A stretch of DNA of 64,000 nucleotides from Lichenicoccus roseus. Lineage in GTDB: Bacteria > Pseudomonadota > Alphaproteobacteria > Acetobacterales > Acetobacteraceae. The position numbers and the translations under genes are program-made. The notes under the pieces are model-generated. The model did not search any database. It was given only the letters and a program-made list of their open reading frames with translations, and was not told the origin of the DNA. Shown here piece after piece: positions 9,895 through 19,200 of this stretch (within the stretch, counting starts at the first letter, position 1; each line of letters starts with the position of its first letter). The DNA is taken from positions 62,001 through 126,000 of the forward strand of contig NZ_VCDI01000010.1 of NCBI RefSeq assembly GCF_005844085.1, written 5' to 3'.

Positions 9895-10806
9895 ATGGCA
9901 TCAACACGCAGCGGCGCCTGGAAGCAGGCAATGTCGCGGAGCGAGGCGATCCTCCTCGGATCCGGCATCGGAATGCTGCAATGCCTGAGCCCGTTCCAGG
10001 CCTCCAATCTAGGGGGCTGGGTCGGACGAACGTTGGGTCCGCACCTGCGCGCCTCGCGCACCGCCGACCGCAACCTGCGTCGCGCGCTGCCAGCGCTGGA
10101 TGCAGAGGCGCGCGCCAGGATCATCACCGCGGTGTGGGACAATCTCGGTCGCAACATCGCCGAGTTGCCGCATCTTGCCGTCCTCGGTGGCGCGACCGCG
10201 GCGGCTGGCTGGGATATCGAGGGCGAGCAGCATCTCGCCCCATGCCGCGGCGGCAAGCAGGCGCTGTTCTTCTCGGGGCATTTTGGCAACTGGGAACTGG
10301 TGCTGCCGATTGCTGCCAGCCTCGGCCTGCCGGTATCCGGGTTCTACCGGGCGGCAGCCAACCCGCGCATCGACCGCCTGATCCAGTCGCTGCGCAACGG
10401 TCCCGGGTCCGTCTCGATGTTCCCCAAGGGGGCGGCGGGTGCGCGAGCCGCCATCGCGCACCTGCAGCATGGCGGCTCGCTCGGCATGCTTGTCGACCAG
10501 AAGATGAACGATGGCATCGCCGTGCCATTCTTTGGAGAGCCGGCGATGACCGCGCCGGCGCTGGCGCAGTTCGCGCTGCGTTACAGGGTTCCGCTGATCC
10601 CGATCCGGGTCGCCCGGCTTGGCCCGGCCCGGTGCCGCATGATCGTCGAGGCGCCGCTCGAGGTGGCCGTCACCGGGCGGCGGCACGAAGACATCTATGC
10701 ACTCAGCCTGGCCATCAACCAGCGGCTGGAGCAGTGGATCCGTCAGGATCCTGGTAGCTGGCTCTGGCTGCACCGACGATGGCCAGCGGAAGCCCGCAGT
10801 GGATAG
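9895..10806 (+). CDS. Lipid A-type acyltransferase, LpxL/HtrB-like
   Basis: 303 residues from ATG 9895. ATG 9931, preceded by GGAAGCAGG, may be the true start. The HX4E acyltransferase motif is His129-Phe-Gly-Asn-Trp-Glu134. Downstream segments such as GGSLGMLVDQKMNDGIAVPFFG and a late PLIPIRV match the LpxL/LpxM/HtrB family. These inner-membrane enzymes move an acyl chain to a lipid A precursor or, in some members, to a lysophospholipid or ornithine lipid. The hydrophobic N-terminus (around residues 17-35) fits a membrane anchor. It sits 54 bp after the MFS gene and may be transcribed separately. The acceptor is not determinable here. Confidence 0.85.
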   Translation: MASTRSGAWKQAMSRSEAILLGSGIGMLQCLSPFQASNLGGWVGRTLGPHLRASRTADRNLRRALPALDAEARARIITAVWDNLGRNIAELPHLAVLGGATAAAGWDIEGEQHLAPCRGGKQALFFSGHFGNWELVLPIAASLGLPVSGFYRAAANPRIDRLIQSLRNGPGSVSMFPKGAAGARAAIAHLQHGGSLGMLVDQKMNDGIAVPFFGEPAMTAPALAQFALRYRVPLIPIRVARLGPARCRMIVEAPLEVAVTGRRHEDIYALSLAINQRLEQWIRQDPGSWLWLHRRWPAEARSG

Positions 10807-10889
10807 ACGCGCCTATTGACGTTTTCTTTATGCATCCACGGCATCCGCGCTCCCGTAGCCAAATGAGCATGGCGAAGGGACTTTGACCG

Positions 10890-11171
10890 ATGGACGATGA
10901 GGCCTGGCACTGGCTCGCCGTCACCCAGGATGGCCGCTACTTCATCCTCGACCCGGCATCCCTGGAAGGCGACGGCTCGTTCCGTGAGTTCGTGCGCCGG
11001 CTCGAGGCCCAGCAGATCCCCGGCTGGCTGGCCACGACCGACCAGCCGCCGGATAGCGAGCGAGCGCTGACCCTCAATCTCATCTGCAAGCTGACCGAGT
11101 GCGAGGGCGACTGGAAGGCAGCCAGCGCCGCCTTCGCCCGCGAGCGTGGCCGAAGCCTGGTCAGCAGCTGA
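10890..11171 (+). CDS. Small hypothetical protein (93 aa)
   Basis: Not recognised. A 93-residue acidic protein starts at ATG 10890 after a GAAGGGA stretch about 14 bases upstream, rather far for a ribosome binding site. It contains two Trp near the N-terminus (AWHWLAVTQDGRYFILDP) and a C-terminal helix-rich part with no membrane segment or known motif. Third-position GC matches the neighbours, which supports real coding. It converges on the hydrolase gene 19 bp downstream. It may be a conserved lineage-specific protein. Confidence 0.5.
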   Translation: MDDEAWHWLAVTQDGRYFILDPASLEGDGSFREFVRRLEAQQIPGWLATTDQPPDSERALTLNLICKLTECEGDWKAASAAFARERGRSLVSS

Positions 11172-11189
11172 TTGCGGGTCGGTCAGGCG

Positions 11190-12233
11190 CTACGGCGAAA
11201 AAGTCAGCCTGACCTCGGGATACGGGGAGCGCGGCTCGGCAAGCAGCTCGGAGGCCTTCCCGGTAAGCTCTCTTGCGAAGTAGGCCTCGGCATATCTGCG
11301 GATCAACGCCGAGATACGCAGCGACTGCACCGGCCCGGGCAGGCTGTGCCCGCGCAGCGAGAAGTGCGCCGGGGTATCCGAGAAGCTCTCATGGCCGGTG
11401 CCTTCGATGATCATCATGATGGCGTCGGGCCGCTGGAGCCTGCCCCGTATGCGCCGCAGGTCGTGCTCGGTAAGTCGCGCCGACTCCCGGGTAGCAGCAT
11501 CCGGCGATGCCAGTTCCGCCGCGGTCGGATCCGCCTCGTCGTCGCTCATCAGGAAATATGACTGCGGGAAGTCGAGCTCGGCGCCCGGGCCGAAAAGCCA
11601 GCCGTCCATGTTGAGTACCGCCCGGAAACGACGGTCGGTGCTGGCCGCCTGGGTGGCGATCGCGCCGCCGAACGAGAAACCGAGGATGCCAACGCGGCTT
11701 GTGTCGATACGCGCGAACCGCGGGTCGCTGCCTGTAGCCAGGCGCTGCAGGGCATCGAGCAGCGCCACAGCATCCTGCGCCTGCAGCCTGACCTTGGCGT
11801 CGGCCTTCCACAGCGTGGCCTTCACCGTCGTATCGGTGGAGAGATCCATCTCCCCGGTGAGGCGAGGGTCTTCCTGCACGATCCTCACCTGCACGACGCA
11901 GAAGCCGTGGCTGGCGAGATCCTGCAGCAGTCGCGGGTTGTCGGCACGGGTGCCCGGCCAGCCCGGGAAATACAGCAGCAGCGGCACCGCGGAACCGGTC
12001 GCCGGAATGAAGAATTCCGTGCGCATGATCCGGCGATGACCGGCGGCACCCGGGCCGGCGGCCGCAGCAGGCAGTTGCGCCGCCGCCATGCCGAGCGACG
12101 CCGGATCCAGGCTGAACTGGCTTACCTTGCGGTCGCCGGCGGTCCGGTACACGTGCGGATGCGTCAGTTCGAGCCAGGACCCGACGGCGAACGCCAGCAC
12201 GCCATGGAGATGGGCCAGCAGCCAGGCGCGCAA
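11190..12233 (-). CDS. Alpha/beta hydrolase (PAF-acetylhydrolase/dienelactone hydrolase-like)
   Basis: 347 residues. The nucleophile elbow is GFSFGG (Ser187), the likely acid is Asp210 in NMDGW and the His is His281 in GTGHESF, a complete triad. The oxyanion region LLLYFPGWPG lies at 86-94. The layout resembles platelet-activating-factor acetylhydrolase isoform II and related esterases. The N-terminal 20 residues are hydrophobic and could be an anchor or signal. It starts 3 bp after the stop of the terminal NRPS gene, so it is the last gene of the biosynthetic operon. A role in trimming, deacylating or releasing the peptide product, or in self-protection, is inferred. The substrate is unknown. 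Confidence 0.8.
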   Translation of the reverse strand: MRAWLLAHLHGVLAFAVGSWLELTHPHVYRTAGDRKVSQFSLDPASLGMAAAQLPAAAAGPGAAGHRRIMRTEFFIPATGSAVPLLLYFPGWPGTRADNPRLLQDLASHGFCVVQVRIVQEDPRLTGEMDLSTDTTVKATLWKADAKVRLQAQDAVALLDALQRLATGSDPRFARIDTSRVGILGFSFGGAIATQAASTDRRFRAVLNMDGWLFGPGAELDFPQSYFLMSDDEADPTAAELASPDAATRESARLTEHDLRRIRGRLQRPDAIMMIIEGTGHESFSDTPAHFSLRGHSLPGPVQSLRISALIRRYAEAYFARELTGKASELLAEPRSPYPEVRLTFSP

Positions 12234-12236
12234 AGG

Positions 12237-15200
12237 CTAGGCCCGCGCCGCCCTGAGAAGATCGTCGACGATCCTCGCCATCGTCGTCACGCCCGGCTCG
12301 CGGAACATGCTGAAATGGTCTCCCGGCAGCGGATGCACCTCGATCCCGCCGGCGGCCAGATCGTCCCAGCCGAGCTGCGGATCGAGGAACCGTCCCGATG
12401 GCATTGTGTCGCGGTGGAACAGGCAGATCCGCCCGGTGAATGGACGCTGCGTGGACGTGCTCGCCGCCGCGTTGAGCAGGGCGACGCGATCCACGCTGCC
12501 CTCATGCTCGAGCATCACCGGCGCCCGGCTGACCATCCGGCCGAGACGGCCGATCCGCCGCCCGATGAAATCCTGCAGCCGGGTGCCGATGAAGGACAGC
12601 GTGCTGCCGAACGAGCCGGTGTTGTTGCGCCGGAAATCGGTTGTCAGCGTCTGCCAGCGGTAGGACCAGTCCGCCAGCCGGGCCTGCGCCGGCGGCTGGC
12701 GACGCAGGTAGCCTGGAGACCATGTATCGATCATCACCAGCAGGGGCACCTGCTCCCCCTGGTCCTGCAGCTGCTGTGCGATCTCGAAGGCCAGCACACC
12801 GGCAGTACATAGCCCGAGCAGGACATACGGACCGTCCGGCTGCTGGCGGCGGATGATCCTGATCTGGTCGGCTGCCATCTGCTGCAGCGTGAGGGTGTCG
12901 CCCTCCCGGCCGAGCTTGGCTGGCAACGCAAAGAAGGGCCGGTCCGGGCCGAGCTGCCGGGCCAGGTTGTCGTAGATCCAGGTGTGGTCGATGGCGAACA
13001 CCGGCGGCAGGGTTCCCGCCGGATGCACCGCCACGATCTGCCCGTCATCCTCGCGGTCGCGATCCTCCACCAGCAGGCGGCTCAGCTCGCGCACCGTGGG
13101 GGCATGGAACAGGGTGGCGAAATCGATCTTGCGGCCGAATTCGCGCGCGATACCGGCCAGCAGCCGCGCGGCAAGCAGGGAGTGCCCGCCGAGGGCAAAG
13201 AAATCATCCGCAGGCGCGATGTCGGCACGACCGAGCAGCGCGCTCCACAAGACGATCAGCCGGTCCTCCACCGCCGCCACGTCCGGCGTACGGCCCGGGC
13301 CGGCCTCCGCCGCGGCATCGGTCCCAGCCGCTTCACCAAGACGGCTGCGATCGAAATGCCCGTCCGGCGTGAGCGGCATCTCCGGCAGCAGCGCGATGGC
13401 GTCGGGCTGCATGTAGCGCGGGAAGGCGCGCGCCAGACGGATGCGCAACGCCTCGGTCAGCAGATCCGTATCCGGCCCGGAGATGTCGCGACCGATCGGC
13501 ACGACGAAGGCGGTCAGCACGTCCTGCCCGGTGTCGTCCCGGATCATCACGACACAGGCCTCGGCGACCCCTGAATGACGCAGGATCTCATCCTCGATCC
13601 AGCTCGGCTCGATCCGGAAGCCACGGGCGCGCATCGGCCGGCCCGGATGGCCACCCAGGCGCTCGATCCGGCCATCGTCACGCCACCGCACCAGCTCGCC
13701 GGTGCGACGCATCGTCCGACCCTCGCCACCGGCGGCAAGTTCGCCCACCGCCCCGATCGGCAGCAGGGCGCCATGCTGGTCGATCACCTGAAGCGCACTT
13801 CCTGGCACCGGCTGGCCAAGCGGTGGCCGGTCCGATCCCGGCTCGACACGGGCCACCGCAGTCCAGATGCTGCCAGGCTCGCCGAACAGGCTCCAGACCG
13901 GTCCCCCGGTCGCCAGCAGCCGGTCTGCCAGCGCACGGGTCATGCTCTCGTTGCCGCTGCACAGCATCTTCAGGCGTGGTTGGCCGGTCCAGCCAGCCTG
14001 CAGCAGACGCAGCCATAGAGCAGGCCGGCCCAGCAGGATCGTCGCCTTGACGTCGCGCAGCAGGCCGAGCAGCGCAGGGCCATCCGCCGTCTCCGCAGCG
14101 CCGGGCAGCACCAGCCGCGCGCCGGTCGTCAGCGGCAGCAGCATCTCGATCAGCACAGGCTCGCCATCGAGGGGACTTGCGGAGACAAGCCGGTCGGCGG
14201 CCTCGCACGGCAGCATGCCGGCCATGGTGCCGAGCAGACGAACCAGCTGGCGATGGCTTATGTTCACGAAGCTCTGGCGCTCGTTCCGCCCGGGGACATA
14301 AACCGCGCAGGCAACGGCTGCTTCCGTCTCCTCGACCTCCAGGGGCGCCGCGGACTCGTGCATGAAGGTCTTGCGCACGGCGTGCAGCGCAATCACGCGC
14401 TCAGCCTTGTCGAGGAGTTCCGAGCGGACGCCCTGGGTCAGGATGAGCGGCAGGCGGGCCTCGCGCAGCATGCGCTCCCGCTGCTCGGCTGGCGCCAGCG
14501 GATCGAACAGCACGAAGCTGGCGCCGGCCTTCAGGACAGCCAGCACGCTGACCAGCAGGTCTGCCTCGCGCGGCAGCACCAGGCCCACCCGCATGCCCTG
14601 GATCAAGCCGTTCCGGCGCAGATAGCGCGCCAGGCGGTTCGCCATGCGGTCGAGCTCGCCATAGGTCAGGCTACGGCCGGCTTGCACCAGAGCCGGCGCA
14701 CGCGGATCCCGCGAGGCCTGCCGCTCGAACAGCGCATGCAAAGAGGCGCGTGGAACCGGTGCGGCACTGGCGGGGGCGCCGAGCCGTGCGATCCTGGCCT
14801 GCTCCGCGTCATCGAGGAGCGGCAGCTCGGCGATGGGATGGTCGGGATGGCGAAGGAATGCCGACAACAGGCAGCGCAGGGCTTCCAGCTGATGCAGGAC
14901 AGACTCGCGCCGGTACAGGTCGCTGCTGTATTCGCAGGACAGGCGCCAACCCTCGGGGCGCTCCACCATGAAGAAGTTGAGGTCGTACAGGCCGCCGGGT
15001 GAATGTGACGGCAGGTCGACGAGGTTGAACTCCGACCGGCTCTCGTTGCTGATGAACGAGCGCTGATAGATGAAATTCACCGAGAAGAACGGGTTGCGGG
15101 TCAGGTCGCGCTTCGGCTGCAGGACCTGGATCAGCTGCTCCATCGGCAGGTTCTGATGGTCCAGCGCCGCCTGCACCATGTCCTGGGTGCGGAGCAGGAG

Positions 15201-16196
15201 CTCTGGCAGCGTGGGCTGGTCGGAGACGTCCTGGCGCAGCACGAGCGTGTTGATGAAGACGCCGACCATGTCCTCCAGCTCGACCTCGTCACGGCCGATC
15301 ACCTGCGTGCCGATGGCGATGTCAGTCTCGCCGGACGTGCGGTTGAGCAGGATGGTGAGCGCCGCGAGCGCGGTGACGAACAGGGTGTTGCCGTGCTGCC
15401 GGCTGAACGCCTGCAGGTTGTCGGTCAAGGTGCGGTCGAGCAGCAGCCCGACGATGTCTGCACCGGTCGCCGCGGTCGGCGGATGCGGCCGATCCGGCGG
15501 AACCTCGAGATAGGCCATTCCGGCCAGCTGGCGTTGCCACCAGGCAGCATCCGACTTGAATTCGCCGCCGCGGATCCGCTCGCCATGCCAGCGCGCGTAG
15601 TCGCCATACTGGATCGGCAGCTCCGGCAATCCGGCATCCCTGCCGAAGCGGGCTGCGTCGTAGTGGAGCCCGAACTCGCGCGCGAGCACACCGATCGACC
15701 AGCCGTCGGCGACCATGTGGTGCACCGTCAGCAGCAGCAGGGTGCACTGCTCGGCGACCCGGATCAGGGTGACGCGCAGCAGCGGCGGAACCGACAGGTC
15801 GAAGCGCGTCTGGGCCTCGATCCTGCCGATCCGTTCAGCCTCCTGCAGCGCCTGGTCGGACGGCAGCGTGGTGAGGTCGAGGCTGGCAACACGGAAAGCC
15901 ACCGACGGCGCGACCATCTGCATCAGCGACCCGTCGATCTCCTCGAACGACGTGCGCAGTATCTCGTGCCGCCTGATGATTGCCTCGAAGGTCCGTTCCG
16001 CCAGCTCCGCCGACACCCGCCCCTCGAGCTGCCAGCGTACGGCGATGTTCAGCGACGGGCTGCCAGGCTCAAGGCGGTCGATCGCCCAGAACCGCTCCTG
16101 CGCGATCGAGGCCGGAAACCGTAGGGGTTCCGGCGCCGACGGCGCAGCCGATCCGATCAGGACCGGCTCCTGGGTGGGGTGCTGTACGGCGGACAC
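12237..16196 (-). CDS. Terminal NRPS: C - degenerate A - T - TE
   Basis: 1319 residues from GTG 16196, with GAGGGA about nine bases upstream. Condensation domain ~25-450 has the intact HHMVADG motif at 159-165. The adenylation-like domain (~480-955) has lost its core motifs. A3 is reduced to AVYVPGRNERQSF (~631-643) with no SGSTG-PKG, A5 is LFGEPGS instead of YGPTE, A7 is RTGEL, A8 is scrambled, and the A10 catalytic Lys is His947 (DGHFDR). The carrier domain is intact (LGGHS, Ser1006). The thioesterase has Cys1130 (GLCTAG), Asp1157 and His1294, so a Cys-type TE. It accepts the chain from the upstream megasynthase, but its own carrier is either loaded in trans or used as a chain-transfer site. 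This is inferred. Confidence 0.93.
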   Translation of the reverse strand: MSAVQHPTQEPVLIGSAAPSAPEPLRFPASIAQERFWAIDRLEPGSPSLNIAVRWQLEGRVSAELAERTFEAIIRRHEILRTSFEEIDGSLMQMVAPSVAFRVASLDLTTLPSDQALQEAERIGRIEAQTRFDLSVPPLLRVTLIRVAEQCTLLLLTVHHMVADGWSIGVLAREFGLHYDAARFGRDAGLPELPIQYGDYARWHGERIRGGEFKSDAAWWQRQLAGMAYLEVPPDRPHPPTAATGADIVGLLLDRTLTDNLQAFSRQHGNTLFVTALAALTILLNRTSGETDIAIGTQVIGRDEVELEDMVGVFINTLVLRQDVSDQPTLPELLLRTQDMVQAALDHQNLPMEQLIQVLQPKRDLTRNPFFSVNFIYQRSFISNESRSEFNLVDLPSHSPGGLYDLNFFMVERPEGWRLSCEYSSDLYRRESVLHQLEALRCLLSAFLRHPDHPIAELPLLDDAEQARIARLGAPASAAPVPRASLHALFERQASRDPRAPALVQAGRSLTYGELDRMANRLARYLRRNGLIQGMRVGLVLPREADLLVSVLAVLKAGASFVLFDPLAPAEQRERMLREARLPLILTQGVRSELLDKAERVIALHAVRKTFMHESAAPLEVEETEAAVACAVYVPGRNERQSFVNISHRQLVRLLGTMAGMLPCEAADRLVSASPLDGEPVLIEMLLPLTTGARLVLPGAAETADGPALLGLLRDVKATILLGRPALWLRLLQAGWTGQPRLKMLCSGNESMTRALADRLLATGGPVWSLFGEPGSIWTAVARVEPGSDRPPLGQPVPGSALQVIDQHGALLPIGAVGELAAGGEGRTMRRTGELVRWRDDGRIERLGGHPGRPMRARGFRIEPSWIEDEILRHSGVAEACVVMIRDDTGQDVLTAFVVPIGRDISGPDTDLLTEALRIRLARAFPRYMQPDAIALLPEMPLTPDGHFDRSRLGEAAGTDAAAEAGPGRTPDVAAVEDRLIVLWSALLGRADIAPADDFFALGGHSLLAARLLAGIAREFGRKIDFATLFHAPTVRELSRLLVEDRDREDDGQIVAVHPAGTLPPVFAIDHTWIYDNLARQLGPDRPFFALPAKLGREGDTLTLQQMAADQIRIIRRQQPDGPYVLLGLCTAGVLAFEIAQQLQDQGEQVPLLVMIDTWSPGYLRRQPPAQARLADWSYRWQTLTTDFRRNNTGSFGSTLSFIGTRLQDFIGRRIGRLGRMVSRAPVMLEHEGSVDRVALLNAAASTSTQRPFTGRICLFHRDTMPSGRFLDPQLGWDDLAAGGIEVHPLPGDHFSMFREPGVTTMARIVDDLLRAARA

Positions 16197-16215
16197 GAGT
16201 GGGTTTCCCTCAAGC

Positions 16216-19200
16216 TTAGGCGGAGCGTCCGTCCGGGCCGCCTGGCGGACGGACGCGTGCGAACTGGCTGAGCTGAGGTTTCACATAGACTGGTGCGGCC
16301 GCCGCGTCAGCCTCCGCCTCTTGCGCATAGGCTGCGCAGATCCGCGCGACCGTTCGCAGCCGGAGGAGATCCTTGGCCGCAACCGGCAGGCCCTCGCGGT
16401 TCGCACGCGCGGTGATCTGGAAGATGTGGATGGAGTCCGCGCCCAGGTCGAACAGGTCGTCATCCACGCCCACCTGATCACGCTTGAGCACCTCGGCCCA
16501 GATATCGGCCAGGAGGGTCTCGCTCGCGGTGCGCGGCGGCGCCGAGGTGCGCGAGGCAAGACGCACCGCAGGCGCCTGGTGCTGGCCGGCCATCGAGACC
16601 AGCGCCTTGCGGTCGAGCTTGCCATTGGCGGTGGTCGGCATCTCCGGCAGCCGCACCCACGCGGTCGGGATCATGTAGTCTGGCAGGTATGGTGTCAGCA
16701 GCGCGCGCAGCTGCGCGGGCGAATGCTCGTGTCCCTCGCGTTCGACATAGCAGCCGACCAGCTGAGCCATATCCTGCTCCTCGCGCAGCACCACCGCGGA
16801 GGCTTGCAGAAGCGCGTGACGGGCCAGCACCGCCTCGATCTCGCCGATCTCGATGCGGAAGCCGCGCAGCTTGACCTGCAGGTCGATCCGCCCGAGCAGC
16901 TCAACCTCGCCATCTGAGCGGTGCCTGGCCAGATCGCCGGTCCGGTACAGGCGCGCGCCAGGATGCGCCGGGTTGAAGCGATCGGGGACGAACTTCTCCT
17001 CGGTCAGCTCCGGCCGCTTGTGGTAGCCGTCGGCGACGCCGTCACCGCCGATCCACAGTTCGCCAGGCACGCCGATCGGCGCCGGCTGGCCGTGACGGTC
17101 CACGATGAAGAAACTGGTATTGTCGATCGGACCGCCGATCGTGATCACACCGGTTCCGGTGACGACCGGATGGGCTGCCGACCAGATCGTGGTCTCGGTC
17201 GGACCATACATGTTCCAAAGCTCGCCACCGCCGGTCAGCAGCTGATCGGCCAGCAGGCGCGGCAGCGGCTCGCCGCCGGCGAGCATGCGTAGGCCAGGCG
17301 ATGGCTTGAAGCCGGACTCCAGCAGCATCCGCCAGGTGGTCGGCGTCGCCTGCACGAGGGTCGCGCCACAGCGCCGCATGCGCGCCAGCAGGGCATGGCC
17401 GTCCATCGCCTCCGCGGTCTCGACGATCACAGTGCGGGCGCCGACGCAGAGCGGGAGGAACAACTCCAGCACCGCGATGTCGAACGATACGGTGGTGATT
17501 GCCGGCACCACGTCGCGCGACGTGAGACCGGGCCGCCTTGCCATCGCGGTCAGCAGGTTGACGACCGAACGGTGGGTAACGCGGACGCCCTTCGGAAGCC
17601 CTGTCGAGCCGGAGGTATAGGCGATGTAGGCAAGACGGCCGGCATCGAAGCGGTCGTCCGGCAGGGCTTCTGGCTCCCGCGAGATCGCCGCCTCGTCGAT
17701 GGCCGGGTTGCAGACCAGGTCGAAGGTGTGCTGGCCATCGACCGCGAACGGCCCGGAGACCAGCAGCCCCGCCGCCTCGCTGTCACGCAGGATATGCTGC
17801 AGCCGCGCGCGCGGATGGCGCGGATCAACCGGGACATAGGTGTAGCCGGCCTTCAGCACCGCGAGCAGCCCGACCAGCATGTCGATCGAGCGGTCGAGCA
17901 TGATGACGACGCGCGCGCTGTCCTGTCCGATATGCCGGCGCAGATAATGCGCGAGCTGGTTGGCGCGGCGGTCGAGGGCGCCGTAGGTGATGGTACGATC
18001 GCCGAAGCTCGCGGCGATGGCCTCGGGCGTTCGCGCGGCCTGCATGCCGAACAGGGTGTGTACCCCCTGCTCGCGCGGATAGTCCCGTGCGGTCTCGTTC
18101 AGCGCCAGCAGGGTCTGGCGCCGCTCCGCCTCGGGCAGCATCGGCACCGTGCACAGCGGCTGGGCCGCACGGACGGTCATCTGCTCGAGCAGGGTCTCGA
18201 ACAGGCCAAGCCAGCGGGCCACGGTGGCGCCGTCGAACAGGTCGCTGTTGTAATCGCACTCGATCGCCAGGCCGCCGACGGACTCCACGATGTTGCAGAA
18301 CAGGTCGAAATTCACGAACTGCTTGGCATTCGCCTCGACCGCCACGTCGAGGCCGGAGAAGTGCAGCCCGTCGCCGAGCCGTTCCAGATTGAACTGCACC
18401 TCGGCCAGCGGCAGCCGGTTCGGGTCGCGCGGCAGCGCAAGGCGGCGGACAATGCGGCCAAGCGTAGTGTCCTGGTGGTCGTACGCATCCAGCACCACTC
18501 GCCGGGTCGCCGCCAGATGCTCGGCGACGGTGGTGCCGTCGGTCCAGCTTCCGCGCAGGGGCAGGAAGTTGACGCAGTGCCCGACCAGGATCTCGTCTTC
18601 AAGCGCCGACTGGCCGGCGGTTGGCACGCCGACCACGACCTCGTCGGTGTCCGCCAGACGGCCAACGAGGGCCTGGAAGGTTGCCAGCAGGGTCACGAAC
18701 AGCGTGCAGCCATGCTCGGCGCCAAGACGCTTGGCGGCGCGATACAGGTCGGGACCGATCCGGCGACGCTCGGTGGCGCCGCGGAAGCTCTTGATCGCCG
18801 GGCGTGGACGGTCCGACGGCAACTCAAGTGGCTGTACGGGTGTGGCGAAGCTCCTGTCCCAGAAGGCGTCCGTCTCTGCGACGGCGGCCGCCGGTCGTAT
18901 CGACTGGTCGCCTGCATAACGGCTGAACGGAAACGGCGCCGGCAGGCCATGAGGGCGCCCCTCGCGCCGGGCCGCGTAGCACTCCGCCATTTCGCCCACG
19001 ATCACGTTGATCGACCAGCCGTCACTGACGATGTGATGCGCCGTCAATACCAGCACCGAGCGCGTCGGCGCCTGCCGGAGCAGGGTCGCCCGCAGCAAGG
19101 GGCCGCGGACCAGGTCGAACGGAAGCCGGGCGTCGCGGCCGATCAGATCGCCAAGCGTCCCGTCGGCCAAAGCCAGCCTGATCGGCAAGGCGGGCTCGAT

